32,854 nt of DNA from a virus. The translations under genes were made by a program, and so were the position numbers. The stretch spans positions 1 to 32,854 of the IMG/VR virus record IMGVR_UViG_3300048064_000196; one strand, 5' to 3'. Positions within the stretch are counted from its first letter, which is position 1; each line of letters starts with the position of its first letter. The notes beneath the pieces are model-generated. The model was not told where the DNA came from and ran no database searches. It saw only the letters and a list, made by a program, of their open reading frames with translations. Below, in pieces: positions 1 through 5,766 of the stretch.

Positions 1-318
1 CTTAAACTCTGTTGTTTTATTGTGGTATTGTATTTCCCAATTTGGTTCTACAATATATAAATTAAATCTATATATGCCTTTTGGTGTTGAATTTATGTAC
101 ATAGGAATATCTAAATTGTCATCACATTTTTCTATCATAGCATCATACTTTTTCTTTTCAATAAGTAAGGTGTCGTAATGTTTACCCCTACACTTTAATT
201 CAATCCTATGATAAGTTTCAGGACTGTAACAATCCCAACGACTCATTTGACTTTTTGCCCAAACTAAATCAGGATAACAACAATCTATAAGATACTCAAA
301 AAGTTGTTTTTCTTTCAC
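1..318 (-). CDS. Hypothetical protein, left copy, C-terminus cut by window edge
   Basis: Unknown protein whose last ~20 residues lie beyond the window start. It is almost identical to the complete 126-residue protein at 32233-32613, and most base differences are silent, so it is under protein-level selection. It has no recognisable domain. It contains a CRGKHYD segment and is rich in Lys, Tyr and Asn. The start codon here is GTG (rc of cac at 316-318), where the right-hand copy has ATG. It overlaps the stop of the upstream gene by 4 bases (GTGA), suggesting translational coupling. Confidence 0.75.
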   Translation of the reverse strand, partial: MKEKQLFEYLIDCCYPDLVWAKSQMSRWDCYSPETYHRIELKCRGKHYDTLLIEKKKYDAMIEKCDDNLDIPMYINSTPKGIYRFNLYIVEPNWEIQYHNKTTEFK

Positions 319-559
319 AGATATTGATTATATACAGCTTGTAAATCTTTCCACACTACCTTACCAAAACTACAAGGAGTACATTCAACTTTGGTTTTAA
401 ATATTCTTTCGTAAATGTTTTTGTACGTTTCTTGTTCTTCAGGTGTCCACTTATTCTTTTTAGTGTCTACTGCCATCTTAATTAAATCAAACTCTTGCTC
501 TGTTAAACATTCAGGTTTTTTGTATCTAAATACTTGATTTAACTTTTCTTTTCTTTCTT
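1..559. repeat. Left copy of divergent terminal duplication
   Basis: This stretch aligns without any gap to 32296-32854 at a constant offset of 32,295 bases. By hand count there are about 10 mismatches in the first 300 bases and about 54 in the remaining 259. Divergence jumps at the boundary between the two genes carried here. Exact terminal repeats of a packaged phage would be identical, so I read this as the overlap of a circular genome assembled from two variants, or as a diverged tandem duplication. Confidence 0.9.
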
Positions 560-731
560 CACATCCACAACTTTTTTCTAACTTCTGAAACACAGTATCT
601 ACTGCTTTCTTTATTCCTGTAGCTTTTGTTATCTTCTCAACCGTATCTCCAAGTCCTTCACTCGCTTGTGCGTGTTTAGCTTTCCATTCTTTGTACGCTT
701 TAGTGCGTTTGTCTCCTTTGTATTCTTCCAT
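315..731 (-). CDS. Hypothetical Cys-containing phage protein (138 aa)
   Basis: Function unknown. The N-terminal half is very Lys-rich. Around residues 54-57 there is a CGCEER segment, then CLTEQEF, and near the C-terminus CTPCSFGK, so up to five cysteines could bind a metal; this is inferred from spacing only. The C-terminal 80 residues are repeated at the right end of the window with about 66 of 80 residues identical, and the changes concentrate in one central patch. It lies 5 bases after the sigma factor gene and overlaps the next gene by 4 bases, so it belongs to the same operon. Confidence 0.8.
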   Translation of the reverse strand: MEEYKGDKRTKAYKEWKAKHAQASEGLGDTVEKITKATGIKKAVDTVFQKLEKSCGCEERKEKLNQVFRYKKPECLTEQEFDLIKMAVDTKKNKWTPEEQETYKNIYERIFKTKVECTPCSFGKVVWKDLQAVYNQYL

Positions 732-736
732 AATAT

Positions 737-1288
737 TTATTTTAAATGTTCAAAATCTCTGTTACGATAGTCCTCCCAATCTTCTTGAAATTTATCTTTC
801 AGTTCCTGCTTTGCGTTTTTAAGCGTGTTAAATATACTAACCCAACTTATATTCGTTTCTGCTGCTATTCCTCTTATGCTTAAATCTGTATCTCTATAAA
901 GTGTAAATAGCTTTTTTTCATACCAGCGCCAGCCTTCAATATGTTCGTCAATCATTGTGCAGATTTTATGAAATGCTACTTGCTCATCCATTTGCGAATC
1001 GTTTGGAATTTGGATGGTAAACTCTTCATCATCAAGAGAAACTTTACTAATCTTTCTTTTAGAGTTGTAATACTGATAGTAAAGACTACGACAACAAAAG
1101 TAAATATAACCCCTGCTAACGACACCATTTCTAATAACTTTGTTTTCATCTGCATACTTATATATAGTTAAATACATCTCCTGTACTATATCCTCTGCAT
1201 AGTCGTATTCTCCAAAACTTTTTACAATGGCAATCCACTCTTTGTGCCTTTCAGCTACTTTTGCGAGCCATTTAGTTGGTTTATCCAT
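737..1288 (-). CDS. RNA polymerase sigma-70 family factor, phage-encoded
   Basis: Small ECF-sized sigma factor of 183 residues that should redirect host RNA polymerase. Region 2 covers about residues 5-85, with the helix 2.2-like segment YAEDIVQEMYLTIYKY at 30-45. Region 4 is the C-terminal helix-turn-helix at about 137-164 (LSIRGIAAETNISWVSIFNTL), followed by a basic/acidic tail. The next methionine is at 38, inside region 2, so the start at 1288 is needed, although it overlaps the upstream membrane-protein gene by 34 bases. Being at the end of the replication block fits control of a later gene class; the repeated ACAA-N16-TTGTA motif before virion genes is a candidate target (inference). 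Sequence similarity to sigma factors is clear but remote. Confidence 0.75.
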   Translation of the reverse strand: MDKPTKWLAKVAERHKEWIAIVKSFGEYDYAEDIVQEMYLTIYKYADENKVIRNGVVSRGYIYFCCRSLYYQYYNSKRKISKVSLDDEEFTIQIPNDSQMDEQVAFHKICTMIDEHIEGWRWYEKKLFTLYRDTDLSIRGIAAETNISWVSIFNTLKNAKQELKDKFQEDWEDYRNRDFEHLK

Positions 1289-1479
1289 ATCACATTAATA
1301 CTAATTATACCCAACAAACATTGTAAGGTAATTTCATCTTCTTGTTCGTATTGTTCTTTGTGATATAAAAAGCCAAACATTACACCTTTAATAGGGCTTA
1401 TTATAATTTCTGCACTCTTAAATTGACCAATAATCAAAAAAGTAAATGCCACTATTAATAAAAGCCCTATGAATATCAT
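1255..1479 (-). CDS. Small membrane protein (74 aa)
   Basis: Unknown protein with a strong N-terminal transmembrane helix (about residues 2-18, all aliphatic/aromatic) and a second hydrophobic stretch at about 50-67 (QCLLGIISINVIWI). The start overlaps the stop of the upstream ATPase gene as ATGA, which supports it being translated. Its 3' end overlaps the sigma factor gene by 34 bases in another frame. It could be a membrane-targeted takeover or superinfection protein, but nothing in the sequence decides this. Confidence 0.6.
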   Translation of the reverse strand: MIFIGLLLIVAFTFLIIGQFKSAEIIISPIKGVMFGFLYHKEQYEQEDEITLQCLLGIISINVIWINQLNGSQK

Positions 1480-2387
1480 ACGTTTAGTTTTTGTATTTTG
1501 TTTTCATTATGTATTAAATCTTTTCCCATATATTCAAATCCTACATTATTTACTTTCATTCTTAATTGTATAGGTTGTTCAAACGTGGTAGGTCTTGAAC
1601 CTGTTTCGTTCTCCTTAATTTTAAGCACGTGAATATGGCTATACATCCAATCAGTAGGATGTTGTACGTATCTGTGAATACACCAAATATCATCAGCACG
1701 TGAACTTATTTTAGAACCACCCTCTGCATCACTCATAGCTAATGGTCTTGTTAATCCTTCGTATTCGTGTCCTGAATGATGTACTTGACGAAGTGCAGAG
1801 GTAACACCGTGAGCATTAACACATACCTGTACATTATTCTTTTTAGTAAATATCCTTAACTCTGTCAATACTTGATAATCGTATTCGTGTGCATTACCTA
1901 CCATCTTTAATATAGAAGCATCCTTTGCTAACGAGTTATAAGGGTCTATAAGTAAACCATCAAAGTTCCAAGCATCTTTTATTTGTTGTGCTTCTTTTAA
2001 TAAACTTTTATAGGTGTACATATCTTCTACATCTATTATTTTAAAGTGTTCGTTAGACCACTCTACTGCTTTACTAATTAACTCATCAGTTGCTTCCTGT
2101 ATTGGTTTACCCATTCTAAACTCTATGATCTTTCTTAATATAGATTCAGGACTGTTTTCACTTGACCAAACAACAAACTTTAAACCGTGCAGCTTTGCCC
2201 ATAACACGTAAAAGTATATAAGCGTTGTTGTCTTACCTACGTTTGCGTGTCCTATTGCTATCAACAAATTCTTTTTAAATCTAATATGTTCATCTATTTC
2301 AGGAACTCCAATCTTTAAACCCTCTTTAACTCTTCCATATTTTATATCTAATATCCTGTCCTGTAATTTCTTTGCTTGTGCTATCAT
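1476..2387 (-). CDS. DnaB/RecA-fold ATPase, probable replicative helicase
   Basis: A 303-residue RecA-fold ATPase resembling the C-terminal motor domain of DnaB-type helicases without a primase-binding N-terminal domain. Walker A is GHANVGKT (46-53), an SSEN segment follows at 75-78, Walker B is FDGLLIDPYN with Asp148, and a sensor-like NAHG lies at 191-194. A KISSRADDIW segment follows, as in DnaB/KaiC-type motors. It would unwind the phage replication fork. It sits with SSB-like, ERF and NinG genes. The start overlaps the stop of a 44-codon gene (ATGA). A RecA-like recombination ATPase is the main alternative reading. Confidence 0.8.
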   Translation of the reverse strand: MIAQAKKLQDRILDIKYGRVKEGLKIGVPEIDEHIRFKKNLLIAIGHANVGKTTTLIYFYVLWAKLHGLKFVVWSSENSPESILRKIIEFRMGKPIQEATDELISKAVEWSNEHFKIIDVEDMYTYKSLLKEAQQIKDAWNFDGLLIDPYNSLAKDASILKMVGNAHEYDYQVLTELRIFTKKNNVQVCVNAHGVTSALRQVHHSGHEYEGLTRPLAMSDAEGGSKISSRADDIWCIHRYVQHPTDWMYSHIHVLKIKENETGSRPTTFEQPIQLRMKVNNVGFEYMGKDLIHNENKIQKLNV

Positions 2388-2518
2388 ATTCTATTGTACT
2401 TTTTTTCCATTGCTATTGTTTGCCCCTCTTCTTTTTCTATGTAATACCCTACTATTGGATTTACTTTGTAGTTCCAAAAATCAATAGGCATTTCTTCTCC
2501 ATCTTTTAACTTTCTCAT
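2384..2518 (-). CDS. Small hypothetical protein (44 aa)
   Basis: Short gene starting MRKLKDGEEMPIDFW and ending KKYNRI. Charged, with a central aromatic/aliphatic stretch (VNPIVGYYIEKEEG) that suggests a small beta-rich fold. Its TGA stop overlaps the helicase ATG as ATGA, the standard junction in this genome, and it fills the gap between the terminator after the SSB-like gene and the helicase. Function unknown. Confidence 0.65.
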   Translation of the reverse strand: MRKLKDGEEMPIDFWNYKVNPIVGYYIEKEEGQTIAMEKKYNRI

Positions 2519-2523
2519 AAATA

Positions 2524-2551
2524 TAAAAAAAAAGGGGAAATTAATCCCCTC
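2524..2551 (-). terminator. Rho-independent terminator after SSB-like gene
   Basis: In the minus-strand transcript a 6-bp stem AGGGGA/TCCCCT with a 6-base loop is followed by an unbroken run of nine U. It begins 6 bases after the stop of the SSB-like gene. Genes downstream (helicase, sigma factor) then depend on read-through or on a start within the AT-rich leader. Confidence 0.85.
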
Positions 2552-2556
2552 TTAAA

Positions 2557-2889
2557 TTAAAATGGTAAATCTGCTGTTTCTTCTCTTGCAGGGTTTTGGT
2601 CTGTGTTGTTAACGTTTCCTATTGTTGCTGCAATCTTCCAACCATTTATACTTGTGTAGTATTTACCGTTGTACTCTTTGCCTCTTAAATTAATACTAAC
2701 TGTAACAGGGTTTCCTACTTGAAAGTTGTTTATACCTTTAATAGATTCTCCCATAAAGTCAATAGCTAAATCTTGTGGATATTTTTCTGCAGTAGTTACA
2801 ACGATAGTTCTTTTTGACCATTCGTTACCTGCTTTAGAAGTTCCTGACTCAACGTCTTGAATAAGTTTGATGTTTCCTGTAATTTCCAT
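2557..2889 (-). CDS. ssDNA-binding-like protein (DUF3127 type)
   Basis: A 110-residue OB-fold-like protein matching the DUF3127 type seen in Bacteroidetes and their phages. The opening strand (MEITGNIKLIQDVESG) and the VTVSINLRGKEYNGKYY strand pair are typical of that fold. It ends in DLPF, which resembles the acidic/hydrophobic SSB C-terminal tip (DDIPF) used to recruit partner enzymes. It likely coats single-stranded DNA during replication and recombination. It lies between the ERF recombinase and the helicase and is closed by a terminator. Confidence 0.75.
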   Translation of the reverse strand: MEITGNIKLIQDVESGTSKAGNEWSKRTIVVTTAEKYPQDLAIDFMGESIKGINNFQVGNPVTVSINLRGKEYNGKYYTSINGWKIAATIGNVNNTDQNPAREETADLPF

Positions 2890-2946
2890 ATTTCTACTTT
2901 TATTGATTGATTATTATATTTAGTTGTGTAATATACTTTTTTAATT

Positions 2947-3456
2947 CTACAATTTTGCAAGTTCATCCTGTACTTTTTTAGATACATCGTACTTGCTTTT
3001 AATAGCTTCTATGCTACCACCACCCTTTATGAACTCTATTGCTTTACTAAATTCAGGTGTGTTTTGATTTAACCATTTCTTTTTTTCGGTTACACCACTC
3101 GCCACATTAGCATCATCATCTACAGCTTGTAAACCAAGAAGCGAAGCTAAAGTATATCTTCTATAATATGTAATAGCAGAACCTAACTTCTGTGGATCGT
3201 TTATTTCAGGTAGTTTTAAAGCTGATATAACACCTCCTGTTCCATCAATACAAATAAGTTTGCTATATACGCAATCCTCCTCTATTGGTTGCAATAAAAG
3301 TAACCTATACTTTTTTAGTAAAGGATTAAGTTGATTAATTAATGAATTAATATCAAAATACTTTGACTTGTAAAAAGGATTACTTGCATCCTTACTAATT
3401 GTACCTATCTCTTGTTGGAGATTAAATAACTTTTGATTAATACTTGTTTCTTTCAT
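2947..3456 (-). CDS. erf: ERF family single-strand annealing recombinase
   Basis: A 169-residue protein with the ERF superfamily core. The signature segment GSAITYYRRYTLASLLGL lies at about 92-109 and is followed by a DDDAN acidic patch at 113-117. The N-terminus (about 8-55) matches the usual ERF lead (LQQEIG, NPFYKSKYFDINSL). It is shorter than P22 Erf, with a basic C-terminal tail after residue 120. It should anneal complementary single strands made by the exonuclease at 30519-31286. Neighbours are NinG upstream and the SSB-like protein downstream, a coherent recombination set. Confidence 0.88.
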   Translation of the reverse strand: MKETSINQKLFNLQQEIGTISKDASNPFYKSKYFDINSLINQLNPLLKKYRLLLLQPIEEDCVYSKLICIDGTGGVISALKLPEINDPQKLGSAITYYRRYTLASLLGLQAVDDDANVASGVTEKKKWLNQNTPEFSKAIEFIKGGGSIEAIKSKYDVSKKVQDELAKL

Positions 3457-3547
3457 AACTTAAAATTAATTGTTCTTTGAGTTTCTCGTTTTCGTATTGC
3501 AGTTCTTGTACCTTGCCATAGAGTTCTGCTTTTGTGTATTGTTCCAT
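3440..3547 (-). CDS. Short coiled-coil protein (35 aa)
   Basis: Possible small gene reading MEQYTKAELYGKVQELQYEN then a KLKEQL segment. Leu/Val/Tyr residues recur at heptad spacing, giving one amphipathic, coiled-coil-like helix. It overlaps the ERF gene by 17 bases. It fills the gap between the terminator after NinG and ERF, where no other gene fits. Function unknown; it might be only a leader peptide or a chance frame. Confidence 0.45.
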
Positions 3548-3575
3548 ATTGTAAATTTACAAAAAAAATATTAAT

Positions 3576-3608
3576 AAAAAAAAAGGGTAAGAAATTAATC
3601 CTACCCCC
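3576..3608 (-). terminator. Rho-independent terminator after NinG gene
   Basis: The minus-strand transcript has a GGGTA/TACCC stem (3585-3606, with a loose inner part and an AT loop) followed by nine U. It starts about 30 bases after the NinG stop. It would separate NinG from the ERF/SSB block. Confidence 0.75.
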
Positions 3609-3639
3609 TTTTAACAAAGAACAATATATACAAGAATTA

Positions 3640-4047
3640 TCAAGTAAGTTTTTTCAGTCTTTTACTATAGTCAGCAATCATTTCTTCTAACTCGATATTT
3701 GTAAATTTACGCAACTCCCTACTTTCTTTAAGTAGCTTTTTAGACAAGTTATTACCAAGATATAAACTGTATTTATATTGTTCACCTGCTCTATAAACGT
3801 TACAAGCTACACATTGAGGTTTAACATTGCGTTCATCCCAACGTATAGAGTAGTGTTTTCTACTCATAAAATGCCCTGCTTGGATTTCTTTCCAAAAGAA
3901 CGTCTTATTGCAAGTAACACAAGTACAATATCCATTGTTGTCCGCATTTGATAATCTTATATACTGACTAAATACCGTATCAAGTTTTTTAACGAGTTTA
4001 CTCCTTGTAGGTTTTTTAGCAGTTCTTGGCATTGTTTTACGAATCAA
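3640..4047 (-). CDS. ninG: NinG/Rap-type recombination nuclease
   Basis: A 135-residue protein of the lambda NinG (Rap) family, structure-specific nucleases acting on branched recombination intermediates. Zinc-type ligands are visible: C43 and C46 in CVTC, H59 in the AGHFMSRKHY segment, and C79/C82 in CVACN. The RWDERNVKPQC segment is diagnostic of the family. The basic N-terminus suits DNA binding. The start may be 4047, overlapping the upstream gene by 11 bases, or the internal Met at 4032 (MPRTAKKPTRS), which leaves a 4-base gap. A general HNH nuclease is the alternative. Confidence 0.85.
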   Translation of the reverse strand: MIRKTMPRTAKKPTRSKLVKKLDTVFSQYIRLSNADNNGYCTCVTCNKTFFWKEIQAGHFMSRKHYSIRWDERNVKPQCVACNVYRAGEQYKYSLYLGNNLSKKLLKESRELRKFTNIELEEMIADYSKRLKKLT

Positions 4048-4276
4048 GATGATTCAATAACAACTTACCATCTGTTTCATTGAACCCTTTTATAAGTTTA
4101 TATAAATGTTTACTGTCTGATTTAACTTTATTTTTTTCCGTTTTAGTACTGTCAATACCCAAATTAGTATATGATATTGCATCCATTTCTAATATAGCAT
4201 CTGTTCTATCTTTTACAGATAATTGAAAATCTTTAGCAATTTTTTCTGCTAATTTTCTAATAGTTAAATCTTCCAT
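4037..4276 (-). CDS. Hypothetical protein (79 aa)
   Basis: Unknown small protein with an N-terminal helical stretch (TIRKLAEKIAKDF), a Lys/Ser-rich middle and a helical C-terminus ending LLLNHLDS. It is the first gene after the 119-base non-coding gap that separates the lysis and replication blocks, so it is probably the first gene of the replication operon. It overlaps NinG slightly. Confidence 0.65.
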   Translation of the reverse strand: MEDLTIRKLAEKIAKDFQLSVKDRTDAILEMDAISYTNLGIDSTKTEKNKVKSDSKHLYKLIKGFNETDGKLLLNHLDS

Positions 4277-4336
4277 TTATTTATATATATATTAAAGTTA
4301 GTAAATAATTATTTTAATTTATTTCCCACTACCCAC

Positions 4337-4367
4337 CAAAATTACAATCTTTTTTTTTAAGATGTAA
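4337..4367 (-). promoter_or_regulatory. Candidate promoter of the replication operon
   Basis: In the 119-base gap 4277-4395, the minus strand carries TAATTTTG (4337-4344), which fits the Bacteroidetes -7 consensus TAnnTTTG. Upstream lies TTTACAT and an A-tract. The area also holds an ACAT-N14-TTGTAAT arrangement, a weak relative of the late motif with two bases fewer between half-sites. No clear -33 TTG is present, so the call is tentative. Confidence 0.35.
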
Positions 4368-4395
4368 ACTTTTTTAATGGTAAGTTTTTAACAAT

Positions 4396-4812
4396 TTATT
4401 TATGTAGTTTGTTTCCAAACACTTTTTCTACTCCACGACTACCAAAGTAACCCCCTATAACTACCGACAAAAGTCCTGTAATACTTGTTAGTTCTAAACC
4501 GTAAAACCAACCTACAACATAAGCTATAGAAAAGAATGCTAAGGTTAATGGTCTAACATTACTTGCTAACCAACTACCTGAACGAGCATCTGCAACCCAT
4601 CTACGAGTTACTCCATCTATCTCTGCTCTCTCTAATTCAAGTTTCTTTAATGCTACGGACTTATCCTCTTCCGTCATATCAGAACCCCCTATAATGGCTT
4701 GTATAACGTTTCCTGCTAAAGTATCTCCTGCAACAGCTTCTACTACATTAGGTATCTTGTTTAATAGGAACTGTCCTACTTGGGTATCTTTGAATTTTTT
4801 TCTGTCAGACAT
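4396..4812 (-). CDS. Holin, three-transmembrane GTA/phage type
   Basis: A 138-residue protein resembling the 3-TM holins found in phages and gene transfer agents. A soluble N-terminus (1-75) leads to a conserved basic segment RRWVADARSGSWLASNVRP at about 70-88. Two hydrophobic segments follow, about 89-106 and 110-126, with glycines (VVIGGYFGSRGVEK) near the end. It would open the inner membrane at lysis. It follows the M15 endolysin by 18 bases, completing the lysis cassette. The clear hydrophobic segments number two, with an amphipathic third. Confidence 0.75.
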   Translation of the reverse strand: MSDRKKFKDTQVGQFLLNKIPNVVEAVAGDTLAGNVIQAIIGGSDMTEEDKSVALKKLELERAEIDGVTRRWVADARSGSWLASNVRPLTLAFFSIAYVVGWFYGLELTSITGLLSVVIGGYFGSRGVEKVFGNKLHK

Positions 4813-4830
4813 AGTGTACTACCAACAGTA

Positions 4831-5187
4831 TTAGTAAGTCCAAACGCTGTTTGGTTTAGAGTCATCGGTGTCACAGTGGATAAAGGTTTTAGCAACTCCG
4901 ATTCTACGGAATCCTGCTTTGATAAGTGCAGATAGTATAACGTATCTTTCGTGTCCGCTACCAACCGCAATATCTGCTGCGACTCCAATAAGGTGTGATG
5001 AGTTTGGTACTCCACCGACTTTGGTATTATGTTCTTTTGTTCTATAACCACTTGTAATCTTGAATGAGATTCCTGCAATGTCTCTTGCGTGGTCAAGTTT
5101 ATAAAGAAAGTTACTATCCATATTCTTACCTGAATTAGGTAAATCAGGACTGTCAAATTCCGATAAAGAAAAATGATTAAGGTTCAT
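4831..5187 (-). CDS. Endolysin, M15 family zinc peptidase
   Basis: A 118-residue single-domain M15 (DD-/LD-carboxypeptidase-like) peptidase that should cleave peptidoglycan stem peptides. Visible features are SGYRT at 46-50, zinc ligands H65 (NSSH) and D72 (AADI), and the third ligand H104 in FIHCDTDD. There is no signal peptide, so export relies on a holin. The start overlaps the stop of an upstream 49-codon membrane protein gene (ATGA). Size and motifs match the M15_3 type common in Bacteroidetes phages. Confidence 0.88.
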   Translation of the reverse strand: MNLNHFSLSEFDSPDLPNSGKNMDSNFLYKLDHARDIAGISFKITSGYRTKEHNTKVGGVPNSSHLIGVAADIAVGSGHERYVILSALIKAGFRRIGVAKTFIHCDTDDSKPNSVWTY

Positions 5188-5333
5188 ACAAACAAAGCTA
5201 ATAAAAACATAAGTATAAAGAAAGATACAAATATTACTTTCATTCTATCAAAACTCTCTCCGTTCCAATTAGTGATATACCAATCCTTTACCCAATCGAT
5301 TGCTTTACCACCAAGTTCTTTAATCTTATCCAT
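5184..5333 (-). CDS. Small membrane protein of lysis cassette (49 aa)
   Basis: Short gene starting MDKIKELGGKAIDWVKDWYI, with a soluble, Trp-rich amphipathic N-terminal half and a strong hydrophobic helix from about residue 31 to the end (KVIFVSFFILMFLLALFV). It overlaps the gene before it by one base (TAATG) and the endolysin by four (ATGA), so it is tightly embedded in the lysis operon. It could be a spanin-like or auxiliary holin/antiholin component; the sequence does not decide. Confidence 0.75.
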   Translation of the reverse strand: MDKIKELGGKAIDWVKDWYITNWNGESFDRMKVIFVSFFILMFLLALFV

Positions 5334-5620
5334 TACTTTCTTTTTTTATCTACTTTTAAATACTCTAAGTCTTTCATAAAATCACGCATTTCTAAGGTTA
5401 TTTCTCTAACCTCTGCTTCTAATGCTCTTTGATTCTTCCAAGTATATTCCTTTTCGTTGTATTTAAGTTTTGAGACCTCTGACGTATTAGCATCTATCTT
5501 AGCACTTAACGTATAGTAAGAACCAATAATAGAAGCAAACATTGCACCTATTGTTATTATCTGTGTGATACTAATTGAAACGTCTGCTTTACCGTCTCCG
5601 TCTAAATCAATTTTTGCCAT
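5333..5620 (-). CDS. Membrane-anchored coiled-coil protein of lysis cassette (95 aa)
   Basis: The N-terminus MAKIDLDGDGKADVS looks like an isolated calcium-binding DxDxDG loop. A transmembrane helix follows at about 17-38 (ITQIITIGAMFASIIGSYYTL), then a charged helical region (40-95) with heptad-like spacing suggesting a coiled coil. This layout resembles inner-membrane spanins or tail-lysis anchors, but no outer-membrane partner with a lipobox was found. It lies between two other small membrane proteins. Confidence 0.7.
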   Translation of the reverse strand: MAKIDLDGDGKADVSISITQIITIGAMFASIIGSYYTLSAKIDANTSEVSKLKYNEKEYTWKNQRALEAEVREITLEMRDFMKDLEYLKVDKKRK

Positions 5621-5762
5621 TATCTCTTAGTTTCTTTGTTATACTTATAATTGTGTACCCTATCGCCAACACTAATGATACAGTTTGAAGATAAGGATTT
5701 GCTTCGCTCACACTAATCCCAAGTGCAAATAGATTCGTTACTGCTATCTTCAAATCTTCCAT
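5607..5762 (-). CDS. Small membrane protein, possible holin (51 aa)
   Basis: Short gene reading MEDLKIAVTNLFALGISVSE and so on, with a hydrophobic helix at about 27-42 (TVSLVLAIGYTIISI) followed by the basic KKLRD tail, and a moderately hydrophobic N-terminal helix at 5-18. The stop lies 14 bases inside the next gene. It starts 4 bases after the tail fibre stop. Small size, one or two membrane helices and a basic tail fit a holin or holin-like protein. It makes the cassette carry three small membrane proteins besides the 3-TM holin. Confidence 0.7.
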   Translation of the reverse strand: MEDLKIAVTNLFALGISVSEANPYLQTVSLVLAIGYTIISITKKLRDNGKN

Positions 5763-5766
5763 TGTT

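Noticed and set aside
1-559. Exact direct terminal repeat of a packaged linear genome
   Set aside because: The two ends differ at about 64 of 559 positions by hand count, and true packaged terminal repeats are copied from each other and should be identical.
2796-2987. 63-codon minus-strand frame between the SSB-like and ERF genes
   Set aside because: It overlaps both real genes in another frame and its sequence (Lys/Tyr/Asn-rich, no pattern) is what an AT-rich shadow frame gives.
4776-5156. 126-codon minus-strand frame over the endolysin
   Set aside because: It lies over the M15 peptidase gene, whose catalytic motifs are clear; the alternative frame has no protein-like pattern.
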